Assembly (NCBI GenBank): GCA_017562135.1
Contig: QEYB01000629.1
Coordinates: 62,001 to 126,000 of the forward strand
DNA from: Dipylidium caninum
Taxonomy: Eukaryota > Platyhelminthes > Cestoda > Cyclophyllidea > Dipylidiidae
Direction: 5' to 3'
DNA: 64,000 bases
Shown here one piece after another: positions 1 to 12,500 of this stretch. The position numbers were made by a program, and so were the translations under genes. The stretch's first letter is position 1. Every line of letters starts with the position of its first letter. The notes below the pieces were generated by a model that made no database searches, was not told the DNA's origin, and worked only from the letters and a program-made list of their open reading frames with translations.

Positions 1-290
1 CGGGGGCAGGGCGGGGGTAGGGCGGGGCAGAGGGCACGGAGTTAGTCTCTGCGACGGCCTCCGTCGAGTCCGTCGTCTCGTGCACTTGAGTGAGGAGCTG
101 CCTGCCTCCCGTGTGAGCGGGTGAACGGGTGAACGAGTGAGCGGATGGGTGGGTGCTTGAGTGGGGTGTGGGTGAGTGAGTGAGTGGGTGGGCCTGGAGC
201 GGCATTGTGGCGTGGCATGAATAAGTAAGACGCCAGGCGTTGAACTCACACACACATAAACACGTGTGAAAGAGGCGGAGGAGGAGGAGG
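1..290 (+). repeat. Inverted repeat pair A, left copy
   Basis: This stretch, at the window edge and just before the first visible CaMKII exon, is repeated in reverse orientation at 15213-15450. Matching blocks include ggcacggagttagtctctgc near 34, a block around gaggagctgcctgcc near 90, ggcattgtggcgtggcatga near 201 and cacgtgtgaaagaggcggag near 261. This copy has extra GTGAGTG-rich tandem sequence (about 115-190) that the other lacks. The repeat may continue left of base 1. Confidence 0.85.
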
Positions 291-310
291 TGGTGGTGGA
301 GGAGGAGGAG
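274..310 (+). repeat. (GGA)n / (GGT)n microsatellite
   Basis: Trinucleotide run of GAG/GGA units interrupted by GGT units, within the left copy of inverted repeat pair A. Confidence 0.8.
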
Positions 311-487
311 AAGGCAGCAGGGAATGGAATAATCTCGAACTCTCACGAATAAGGATAAAGGTACAGGAATTTTGTTAGTTTTAATGTAAACTCGGAAATC
401 CCCGACGCTTATCCTCATTCACACTAAATGGCGACTCTGCGGAGCGGATTTTTGTTAAAATGCGCCTTCTTTTGTCCTCCATTTCAG

Positions 488-571
488 CAACCTGAGCGCG
501 TGGCTTCGAGCATGCACCGACAGGAGACTGTCGAATGCCTCAAGAAATTCAACGCCAAACGGAAGTTAAAG
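488..571 (+). CDS. CaMKII: CaMKII exon: autoregulatory segment
   Basis: This 84-base, phase 0 exon follows the acceptor ttcag and ends at donor gtaggt. It encodes [20 protein letters not shown] and then FNAKRKLK. The MHRQET motif holds the Thr whose autophosphorylation gives Ca2+-independent activity in this family (codon ACT 527-529). FNAKRKLK opens the calmodulin-binding helix. Vertebrate CaMKII genes have, as I recall, an exon of the same length and content here. Confidence 0.95.
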
Positions 572-3500
572 GTAGGTCACTTGTGACATCTTTCGCTGCT
601 TTGGTCTACGTATCGCAGTAGGTAAACGCGTATGAAACCCACTGATCTCCCTTTTCTTCCAGACCTTTTCCTCTTCAATGTTTTCACTTTTTTTTGACCT
701 GTAAGTTCATTTAAACTCCTTACTCGACAGTGCATTCCCCGCTCAAATGCAGGTTTTCCTTGGCTCTTCCGACATGCATCTCTCGCCTACTTCTACTTCG
801 TTTATTCGCACATTTGCATTGTACTCCTTCAATTTGAATTATTTTTACAAACCCCACCTTTCGTCGTGTTAATTGAGTGGTGGAGAAGGTGAGCATCTTC
901 AGTGCTCGTCGAACTCGTCCGGATCTTTAGCCACCTCCCCTTATTCGGACAGAGTGCGGTAAAGGGGGGCAGAAAGAGAAGGCGGTTGGGTGGAAGATTA
1001 GGCTAAACGTAATCACGGCCTGTGTGATTGTGGACTTGGCCGGTACATGCTTTTCAGAAGTACTTTCCTTTCCCTTTTCCTCAGACCTGCTGATACAATC
1101 TTCACACTACATGGAACAAGTCTCGAATATTACTAGTTTTGGTGTTTTTCATTTCCCCCGGTCTGGACCTCCTGCTCTCCGTAGAGCTATTCGAAGCTAT
1201 AAGTCAGTATTTAGTTTAAACAGTAGATGTGAATGCTAATCGGCGGCTTCCCGGGCGCGATAAGTGGGATTTGGCTGTGCCAGAATAAGTCGAGTGTGTT
1301 TTAGACGGCATTTGATTGCCGACACCACTTGGAATTCCTTCAGGTGAATCGTTTTAGCGGGCTCGGGACTGGGAAAGGCTATTAAGGTCAGGCTAAATAA
1401 TTATGCGAGGTAGAAGCCACTTGTCCATACGCCACAGTGACAGGAGGCGGGTTGGATTTTACCTCTATTTCCCGTGTGTGTGTGGGGGGGGGGATCATTT
1501 TGTGAAGTTTCTGTGCTTTCTCGGCTCCTTATTTGAGTGCGCAAAGAAAGGACTCCCAGGCTGGGCCAGTTTCTTGAACGCCCGCCCGCTTATCGGTCCG
1601 ATCTCTCCTCCCCTCGAGCCCCTCTGCGCGTTGTACGTGTACTTCTTCTGACACTTTTGGAGAGGTAGGAACTGGCGGTAGCGATCCCCTCCCCACTGCC
1701 AATTTATTGCACCATTTTGCGGGGGTAATGTTGCAATAAAATTACATTTTAAAGTGCACCAGCTCACAAGCTATTGCATAATTGATGTCTTTGCCTGCCT
1801 ACCTGGCTGGCTGGCTGCTGCCCGGTCTCACTCCTGCTCCCCTCGCCGCCTGCGGGGCAGCCGCTGCCACTGCCACTGCCTCGCGGCGGAGGGCGGCTCC
1901 GTGACGGGAGGCGTCTGGCAGGTGCTCCTGCCACCCGAGCCCGCCTCCACGCCCCTCCACATCGGCCAAGCATTTCCTGCTTCACTCCGGACGGAGACAT
2001 TAGTGACGCTCCTCTACTGCTGCTACTACTACTGAGATTGTATCTTGCATCAGCAATCGCTAAAATCACGGCTACTTCTCCGTTGTGGCGAGGGGAAAGG
2101 TTAAAATACAACCTCTTCAAGTATGACCTTGTAGAAGTCCGTTTTAGACTGCATGGACAAGACTACTTTGTGTTGTATCATTCTTGGGAGAGGCGGGAAT
2201 GTTCAAGTGATAAAGTTTTTATCCCTGTACTTTAGTATTCCGTCTCACGTTCTTAAAAGGGGACGATTTGGATGTAGATCTGATGGAGTGGCACCGTGCT
2301 CACCCTTTTTCCCACTGCTCCCCTCTTTGCCCCACAAGGGGAGGGACACAAGCGCCCCCTAGACTGAGAACACTGGGGCGGAATATTTGCAATTTGTTAA
2401 CTCCAAATTGCCATTCCCATTGGTGCATATCTCCTCACAAGCACAAGGAACTCCTCTGCTTCGATAATTGTTCCCCAAATGGCCCATGCCTGCCTTCACT
2501 GAGTGATGCCTCTCCTCCCTCGGCCAGTCCAAAATGCATGCTCGGCGGCCGCGTAGCTTTTAATGGTCTTAAAGCATTTGTTGCAATTTTGAAAAGACTA
2601 GCCCGGATAATCTCCGCAGCGGTGTCATTTCTGTCTCCTGGTCGCATTGAAATGGCCTTTGGCAGGGGGAGATCCCCGCCTCGGGAGGCTTCTCCACGAG
2701 GGCGACTTCGACTTTGCGCCGTCCCGGTTCCACCAACTCTGCCCGGTCTCGTAATCTCATTGCATTCACTCACTTACGCGGGAAAAAACCCCTTCAGACT
2801 GGAGGAATTTCGGCGAGGGATGGAAGAACGTACAAATTTAAGGAGGCGTTTCCAAACATAATGGACAGTCTGCTTAATTAGAGAAGAGACATTTCGTCCT
2901 TTTTTCTTTCTTTCTTTTTTCCTTCCTCTTGACGGTAATCGGTAAGCCATTCACCCGTGCGAGAACAAACAATGTCGAGGGCGGTTTTCGTTGTCTCCTT
3001 CCCCCTTGTCGACGGAGAATTCTTGTCAGAAATTATGCTGACAAATAAAAAAAAACCTTCAGATAAATTCGGTCGGTCATTTACTTTCTCGGGGCATGCG
3101 ACTTTCTCCTTCCAGCTTCAACTTCCGAGTGCTCCTTCCTTTGGGTTGTTTGAGCGCCTGCCACCTCCCCTTTAATTGACAGCTTGGCTTACTCTCGGGT
3201 ATTTATAGTCCCCGTTGATAGATGGGTAGTTGCCTCGCCTCGTGGCACCCTTCCGTCGGTTGGGAAGACCAACTGCTGGCATTTCTGACTACCTCATTGT
3301 CCTGTCCGTTCTCACAGTTAATGAAAAACCTTTTCGATGTGTCGCTTACAGATTTCATTTAAGATTCAGTCGGAGCTATTCAGTCCTACGTTTTACCAAA
3401 ACGGATATTTGGGAGGTATTAACTTCTCTTCCCTTTTGCTTGGGTGTGATCTCTACTTTTACTTGACTTTTGGACCCCATTCGTCGGTGGATCAAAATTC

Positions 3501-6500
3501 CTAGTCATTTCGCAACATAATTGGTCATATTTTGCAACGATCCTCTCCAGAACATTTCATTAACTGAGGAGTCGTCCTCTTTGCCATTTTTCCCCTCAAT
3601 TTCTCCTTTGTTCCCACATAAGAGGACGAGAGTTGGCTTAGAATCTCCGGGTTACGAGCCAACCTGCCCCCTCATTTGAACATTGAGTCGTCGTACTCCT
3701 CTTTTTTTCACCTACTCATGTGCGTTCTTCGACATGTGTGTGAGTGTATCTCCGGCATTTTGCGCCATGCTCACACCTGCGTGTGCGCACGCGCACGCAT
3801 TACAATCTATTGATTCCCGAAGTGCGCACGTGCAGGCGCGCAGCAGTGCGCTGATTGGCCAACACTCCCCCCCACTGCACGCACGCACGCATGCACGGAT
3901 ACGTCACATTCCCTAAACTTCTGTCCCCAATCCCTCTCCTGCGATCAGATTGCTCATGTTTACTTGTACTGCTACCAACTGTCAAATTTATTTCCAGTGT
4001 CCCCTGTTGTCGTAGTCGCGACAACAATATCTTCAAATTTCCAAATTGATGTTCTCTGATAACATTACAAAAAAGGCCAGAAAAATAAGAAACGGATAGA
4101 GCCCAACTCCGTAGCGTTAGAGATTCATCAAAGTTAAGCGTGAATTTGTCAGTCCAAGTTACATACTTGTGGGGTGGCTGGCAACTAAGATTCGCCGTCT
4201 TTAGAAATGATGAAAAAAAAAACAAATTTCCAGTTTCTTCTATTTCCTTCTTCTATAATTGTATCTTTTTAATGACAGATGGAGAATTTATCGCCCACTA
4301 CGTTTTTATTGTTGTTTAATTCCATCGAACTTTTAACATTCCATCAACATTCCTACCCAAAATAGCATACTTCTGTACCCACGTGCTGAAAGAGTCCTTC
4401 TTTGTTTGTTGCAGACTAACTCTGTTGCTTGAATCGTATTTTTTGCTTCGTGGTCCTCGCAAGGTCACCCTCACACCAACTTAAATGAGCGAAAATAGGA
4501 TAAGGCATCTTTCTGGCGTTAGTACGAGCATATTTGTTTCATTATGACTTATAAAAGCAATTTCGCAGTGACAGTGAATACTAAAGCAAAGCTTAGATGC
4601 CATAGTAACCTCCTTTTAGGATCTTAGTTGCTCAAATTGACAGCTTGAGACCAGGGCACACGAAGACGTAACCTGATGTCTCACCGTCACCCACTTTTCT
4701 CGTGAAAAACTTCGGCTTTTAATTGCCTTTCATTAATTCCGATGCCTCTGTCTTCCAAGTTTTCGGGATGTGCGAGGTGGGAAGGACTCGGCATTCCTAA
4801 TTTTCTTAACGACCCAGTCAAATGCGTTTTTAATGGGTGCTTGTGTGCAATTTTTAGTGTTACGATCTCTCCTACTCACTGAGTGGCGTCGACCAACGTC
4901 TACTGCAGATTTTCTGAGTACTTTTAGGCCTTAATTAAGGGCAACAGGAAGCATAAATCGGAGAAGCAACCGATTTAATTATCTAACCGTTTTTCATTTT
5001 GGAGGCCAGGTAATTAGGGTCAGTTTCTGCTCATCAAAACTCTCAGGTATGCCTCCTTTATGAGCCGAGAGGAGGGGCTGAAAATACGCACTTGTTTGGA
5101 AAAGAAGGAGGACTCCTTATCAGCCCATCAACTCATCATTCATTTGGTGGTGTAAACTGCATCTACCTACAACACGAGGCCTTATCTTCCCCTCTCCTTA
5201 GTTGTTTTGACACTAATTATTTTTGACATTTGATTATAACATTTACTCTTTCCCCTTTCCACGCCTGTGTGGACAATTTGCGCAAACGCTTCTTATTCAA
5301 AGTCTAAATTTTGCCTTTTCCGGTTTTTAGGGCGCCATCCTGACAACCATGATCGCCACACGAAACATTTTCTGTAAGTCATTTCTCCCCTACCTTGTCC
5401 CTATTCCACCTCCAGCCGCCCATTCCGTCACACAACCGCTCACCTTGTGCAGCCCGGACTTTTCCAAGGAGTAACACGTCTCCCCTCTACTTCAGAAGTC
5501 ATCCGTACACACACCCGCGCTCGCGTCCGCCTTAGTTTTCATAGCTTAAGTTTTATGGAACAGAGCCTGAGAGGATTTTGCCACCGTTTGTGGGAGAATT
5601 TTGCGTGTACTTTTTAAGGCTTTTACCAGAGGAGTTAATGTAACATTTATTTGTTCTCATGCCGAAACGGATAAGGGGGATTCCGGGAAACTACTTCTCT
5701 TACGCCCTCTCGTATCTCCGTCAATTTATCTTGAACAGTCACAATTGCTGTCACATCGCACTTTGCCACCATCACTTCTTTTTGCGTCAAAACTGCTTCT
5801 ATGGGTATTTTCTGTGCTCTTTGGCACTGGCGCCTTCGGTTCCTTCTTATTTGACCTCGCACCGAGAAAAGAGATTTGGAAACATAACTACCGAAAGTGA
5901 GGCCATTAAACCCGGTGTCTTTCGAAGTTGCCAACACCAAAGTTCCTCATTACCAGTAAATAGCTTGTGTCTGCACCCATTTTTAGCCGCCTTCTTTGTG
6001 TAAATTGAGAAGTTTGTAGGACAATAAACTTTTTGGAGCTTTCAATCAGCCCATTCAGTCGAATCACTCCCTAACTTTTTGGTCTCGTAGACTTGATTAG
6101 GGGAGGATTTCATTGTCGCCTATCGTAGCCTCGCCTCAGAACTTCCACAAAACTCCACCCAGCGAGCAGCTTCCAAAGCTTCATGCCTCCTACTTCCAGC
6201 CACGTCGCCCACCCCCGGCTCGAGGTGTCTGTGTTGGCGAACGTTTTTATTTTGGTCAAAGGCACAAGAATCGTGAACTCACTTTTGATTATCCGTAACC
6301 GAAGCATTCGGCGACATTTCGAGTCCGTCCGTGCAGTCACGAGGTGCATCAGCAGTCGGGAGCTGCGGAACTCCCGTCGCAGCTTGTCCTCCCCACGTCT
6401 GCATGCTTTTTAAGACCTCGCTGTGCGCTCGAGAGGCAATTTCAGTTTGATGTCATCCTTTGAGAACTCTCTTTATTGTTGTCGTTATTACTATTAATAT

Positions 6501-9500
6501 TTTCAATTTGCATTCTACTGCACGGCCGGTGATGCCAGTGCCATTTAGCTTCACTGTTCAGTGTCCACTCTGCTCATTCATGCATAATTAACTTTTCGGG
6601 GCAATTTACTTGCTTTCTCTCCCACGCGCATTTCCCTCTCTGGCCCCACGTTCCCCTAGGAATTTTACCGTCGGGAACTTTTTCGCAACAGCTTCCTCCC
6701 ACCTCTGCGGGAATTGGGCTTATTTAGGGCTGTTGAGGAGGGGGTAGAGAAGAGGGCGACAGAGAGAGAGAATAAAGAAATTTTGCTTTGTTTGGACATA
6801 AATCATATTAACTGTTCCATTTTTGTCGAACACGTTTCCACGTTCTTTTCGAGCCTTGTTAGCTCCGATTACTCGGTCCATTCATAACCATCCAAATACT
6901 CTCACTGAACACTTTCCCTGCTTCGTTAATTGAATTCGCCTTTCTCAACATACTGGAGGAATTTAATGCCATAGCTTATCTCAAAGTTTTGCAGTTCCCC
7001 ACCACTCCGCAAACCAGTGATTTATCTTATTGCCCTAAGTATGAAGAAGCCATTTAATTCCCCGAGCCCCCTTCCCTTCTGATCTGAGCCACGGCTGTAA
7101 AGTTGAAAAACGCTCTTCGAGTTGGGTGCAGGGATCTCGTAGGCAGAGGAGGAGGAGGAGGCGGAGGAGGAGGTATGGAAGGAAGGCGGCACGAGTGGGA
7201 CACACGCGGAGCACCTGAAACACTAAGCAATTGATTAGGTGCTTTGTAGCACCATTTCAACGTACTCTCTTACAACGTTAACATTGTTTTCGTATCCTTT
7301 TATAAACGCTTAGGAAAGAGAGTGCTGGCTGGCATTCAGTGTTGATCCAGTCGCTTTTGCTAGAATTACAGAGACACTTCATTTTTAACAACACTCACAC
7401 CGCCTGCTTTTTTTTCTGAGCGTAAAACGATTATAATTGGGTCCTTCCTATGCCGCCGATTCCCGTTCCACTATTTGCTGGGAAGGCGAGGTTGCGTTCT
7501 TTATGGCTTTTCGCACCATGTCTAAACTCCCACTTTGTTTCAGCTGAGCCAGCCCAAGTGGGTGCATGGGGTCTTCCGCCCCCCAACACGGACGATCGCT
7601 CACGTCCTCCCGGTGAGGCCTTAACGACCCGCCTGAGCGCAGACCTCACTCCGCATTAACCGCTGCCACCCTAACACTCCTCCATTCTAACCAAAAGATA
7701 TGTTTTATAGAAATCGGTAATCGAAAGTGTTGATGGCTGAAGCCTACACGGCGTACAGTCCGGAGAGTGGGTGTGAAGTTAGCTGGCACCTCCAAACGAA
7801 GTGAAGAGCACAATGGGGTGGGGGATGATTCTTTTTGAGTCACTGCGACGAGCCACGCACACAACTATCGTCACTGTATTTAACCTACGTTAGCATTCAA
7901 AAAGAGTGATGATTTACATCTGCAGTGCCCGTTTTGACGTAGAGAGAGGTTTTCAGGACGGACCCACTTGTAAGTAAATACTCCGTGCCGGGGGACTATT
8001 CCGCCCACTTCTCTCCGCCGCCGGTAACGCGGCAGACAAGGATCTCCTCTGCGGTGTTCCATGCCTTGCCGCTTAACGTTCGTGGATTTCACAAAAAAAT
8101 GCCCATTTTCCGTGCTAAGTGGCCGGAAAGAAAGATTGCCACTAAATAAGCCTCGAAGGGTGCATTTGAGGTAGGAGCGGTGCGCGGACAGTCTGCATGG
8201 TAGGACGCACTCAAGTAATAACAGTAAGTGGATAATAAATGAGTCGAGTGTTAGAAAAAAACAAGTAAGAATTTAATACAAACGCTTAGGGACAATGCTA
8301 TTCGACTCCACCTATTGTCTGGCACCCAAAAAGATGGAAAATTGCTTTCGCAATCCAGAAACCTATTCTGTTGCGGAAACCCTGAAGGCAGTCACGTAGT
8401 ACGCTGAAAAAGCCTAAAGTAAAGGTATTTGCCCAAGGGCTTCACAAGCGATCAATTCCGCTATTCCTGTCCTACCGAGTCGGTGAACACCAGCATCGGA
8501 ATGAACATAAAATGCCCTTCCATTTTAGCTCACATTTCAGCCGCAGCCATGATGTTCCAGAAGCTGATACCGGATGAACGCACTGTCACACGTAAAGTTT
8601 TCACCAACCGGACCAAAAAGCGATATTTTAACAGCTACTAACTGAGTGTGTTTTCAGTCCTCTCTTCGTTATTTTTATCAACGAACAATTTTCCAGCTTT
8701 GATTGATTTCAACGATCAACACTTTTGACGTGCTCGCCTAACCCCTTCAGCCTCTTTGCGCGCTGTCGTCGTCAGTTGAGCATTGGCCGGCTTCCTTCCA
8801 TCCATCTTCTACAAAATGTTAACCTCACCGGCCTTTTTGTTTCTTCCTCCCCAGCCGGTCGTAGCACCCTCAGCTCTACCACGTCTGCGGCTTCGACGAA
8901 GAGGACCAACGGTGGTTTGAAGGGGTCCAGGGATGGGCCTCCCAACGCCGTCGAGGACTCCAAAGAAGCCAAAAGTACGTTCTTCCGCAAAGGTTGCGAT
9001 TGCATTTACAGCAAAATAAAAAAGGACATCATTGTTTTCTCCGTTTTGGTGGATATTCCCCGAAATCGTCCATTTCGTTTTAGCTAGTTACTATTGTTTA
9101 TTTTGAGCCAATTCCTCGAAGTTTTCTCGTTATTTCCTTAGTAAAATGTGACAAATATGGTTCCCACGACTAGACTCTTTTGCGTAACTCCTTTTGCCTG
9201 AAATGCTGGTCTCAGAATAGGATTTTCCGCCATTATTTCACACCTTTCAATAAATGCATTATCCATCACTTTAGCCGCCTTTTTTTCTCGGAAGGAAACG
9301 ACATTTCGGCGTCTTCATTTGCGCCTATTTTAGTGCAGGCTTTTTGTATTAATTTAAGAAAACTCATTAATCGGGTTGTTTGCTGCAACCCACGATGACT
9401 TGACATTGGCATTGCCCGAGCGCGGACAGTGATTCTGATGAATTTATCTTCACTTAAATCATCGTAAAATTTTACGCAAAGTGATGAAACGGAGTAATGA

Positions 9501-12500
9501 CCACTCCAGTCGTAGGAAACGCTTTTTAATGGGAACTCGCCTGGAGTTTTCACCCGAGAGTCACGTAGAATGACGACGTCGCTTTCGTGCCCCACTAACA
9601 ATGCGCTTGAGTGGGTTTTAAACGCGGTTTTGCCTTCCACCTCCGCCCCACCCTGCTGGGACAGGATCTCCCGTTCGTGACGACACCGTAACATCGAACC
9701 AAAATGACACGGCACACAGCACTGCCAGTAAGCCGCCTCCCCCTCTGCATTCCCTCTCGTCTTTGGATGATTGGCTGCACTTTACGGCGAGTTTTCATTC
9801 CCAAGAGCCTCTGCTTCCGTCCCTCCTCGTTGCTTTTCCGGCTTTCACGCATATGCCGCCGCTGCATGTGCCCTTTGAAGACGGACGCTCTGGTTGTCTT
9901 TTCACCTCCTCTCATTTTACAGCTCGCTTCCTCGTCTAAAGGACACTTTCACTTACGTTTTCACAACACTCTTCATTTCTTACTGTCTACTGCACATGGG
10001 GCTGAACAGTCGGCATCCGTGTATCAATCCGTTTGTCCAATAAGTAATTTGGACAATCTAGCATCCGCAGCATCTATCTGTATTTAATAAGGTGAAAGTG
10101 AAAGGCTTAGCTGGGGGTGAGAAGAGAGATTTCGTGCCACAATCGTCATCGATGTTAAAGGCGCTTCCGAAATCTGCGCCCGAATTTCACCGAAAAGGAG
10201 GCGCCTCGGCAATACTCGCTGCCCACGAGTTGTCGGTCAACAGGGGTACAGAATGCTTTGGGTGTGTGTGCGACTTGGCTCACGAAATCCCCGATTTTTC
10301 GTCACTGGGGCAGTGTTGGACGCGAGAATGGATGAATGCAACGAACGGTGTCGAGTGTCGATAAAATCTGACGTGACACCCTTAATTATTACCGTTATTT
10401 GGGTCCACATTCCATTAAATTCGCCGTTACTCTCCAGCCAATTCTTTCTCCCCAGGCCATGGCGGCGTATATTTCAGAGGCAGGTGCATCGACTGCATGG
10501 ATTTGGGTCCCACGCGAATCTCAACAGATGGCAGCGGTGGCATAGGATTTTTGACTGAATCCCCCACCGCCCCTCGAACTTCTTTGCATGCTGGCGCGTA
10601 TTCTGTGATTCACGGAGACACGCAGTGGCAATGATCTGTCGCCTGTTTTAACGCCAACCCTGAAATCCCCTTCTTAAGCTAATAATACGCCTGCAATACT
10701 GGTTCCTCGACAGACTCCGACCGCCCATGCATCCTTCACGCTGTCGCCCCGTGGGAGGAGGGGAGAAGGAAAGGGGACAGCGCTCCATTGTTCTTTTCAT
10801 CACCGCCTCTCATTGTTGTGTTTAATGAGTTAACTGCCGAAAGTGGACAGAATTTCTACCAAAACACGCTGTCCTATCTATTTGGGATAAACTCATGATA
10901 TGCTGCTGTTTATGCCTTGATTTATTGCAGGCCAAGAGAAGTTTTGGAAGGACGACTAGGACCACTTGGCTGTCGCCATAATATTGCGCATTTTTTAAAA
11001 TTACACTGGCAGTTTACCTCTAGGTTTTAGTTTTTTTTTATGACCACAATACTTGGTAATAGGTGGCTTCTGGAGAATCCTCCTCTTCCATGGCCGTTTA
11101 TGGACTCAATGCGGTCATGCGTGGGCTTATAAAGTGGATGTAACAGAGGGAAAAGGGGCGTATGACCTCAGGGGCTTGAATTTGCTCAACACCGGTTGAA
11201 GTTGACCAAATTCCAGTAGACCCTTGCTTTTAAGCTGCATCGTTTCATTCGTCGACATTTGGTTCTTTCTTTCTGCCTGTAACACTGCCAGGTGATAGGG
11301 GGCAGTGGCACTGCTAATTCCGAAGTTTTTCTTTTAAATTTGGCCGGGAAATAAAAGGCCAGTAGAACTTGAGACCATCACGGCATGCGATATTTAGGGC
11401 TATCTGCTAGCCAAGGCCTTCTCACACTGGTCGGGGTTCGCAGAGTCCATCCGACTAGGCGCCTTGCCTACTGCAGAAGCACGTAAGTCACCGGGATGCT
11501 TGCACATGCTTTCTCGGTGATTTTTGTCCTCTTCCACCCTTATCGGCCATAATGCACAACTTGTGCTTGAAGTGTAGACTCCAAACGACTGTCATGACTT
11601 TCCTAATAACAGTTTAACTTCATGTTGACTCGAGTTCTATGCGGTGTTGGTAGCGTGGACAGTTCGTCTCGTCTGCGGGAGGGAAAATTATAGTTGACTG
11701 GGAGAGCATTGACCATTTCCCACATGAGCCAAGTCGGCAACATTCAGTTTGCTATCCCCATTTACAAGTTGTTTTAATTTGGGGGTTGCATTTTCACTTT
11801 AAGCCGAAAACACGCCTGAAGTTATGGAAAAAGGTGAGAATAGTAAAAATCCCATGCATATTTTATTAGTCCCCTTCGGGGACTTCAATTGTTTACTTTG
11901 TTTCGCATGTGAGTATTTGCATGAAAGGCAAGGACCGCTGTGTTTAAGGCTGCCGTGTGGATTTGAAGTAGAAATTGAGCCGTCTGAGGACCGCCCGCCT
12001 CCACTGCCGAACCTCGACCCACCATCGCTAAACTCTCTTTTGCTAGTCTATTTTGTGCTTCTCCTATGGAATCCGACAAACTTGTGTGGCCTTGATAAAA
12101 CTACCATTTGCAGAACTTGTAAAACGCACTCCTCCGCAATGGGTTGTGTCGCTGACCTGGATGCGCCGATGCATGAGTCGGAAAGGCTGTGAGGTTAATT
12201 CCCCTGCAGTTGGAAACCGAGTCCTTGCTGCAGTCCGATTCTGCACGATGCCCTTTAATCCGTTCATCCCACCTTTTTTTTGTTCAAAGTCGATGGCACA
12301 CTGGACGCGAAGGGAGAGGGTAAGGAAGGTAGTGGAATTTCCCTTCTTCCTGCGGTGTTGGTAGTTGATTGACTCTGCTTTTTGGAGTGGCCTGCATGTC
12401 CTACTGCCCGAGACATGAATGGGCACTTTGGAAGATTTAGACGACCTTGTCGGTGGCTCCAGCAAGTCGACCAATTTCTTTCTGTTTTCAAGCAGATTCT

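Noticed and set aside
10459..10486. 28-base segment with acceptor and donor in the CaMKII linker intron
   Set aside because: Its length breaks the phase between exons 8855-8974 and 12750-12825.
11822..11833. 12-base phase 1 microexon between gaag and gtgaga in the CaMKII linker intron
   Set aside because: Too short to support from sequence; the flanking exons join in phase without it.
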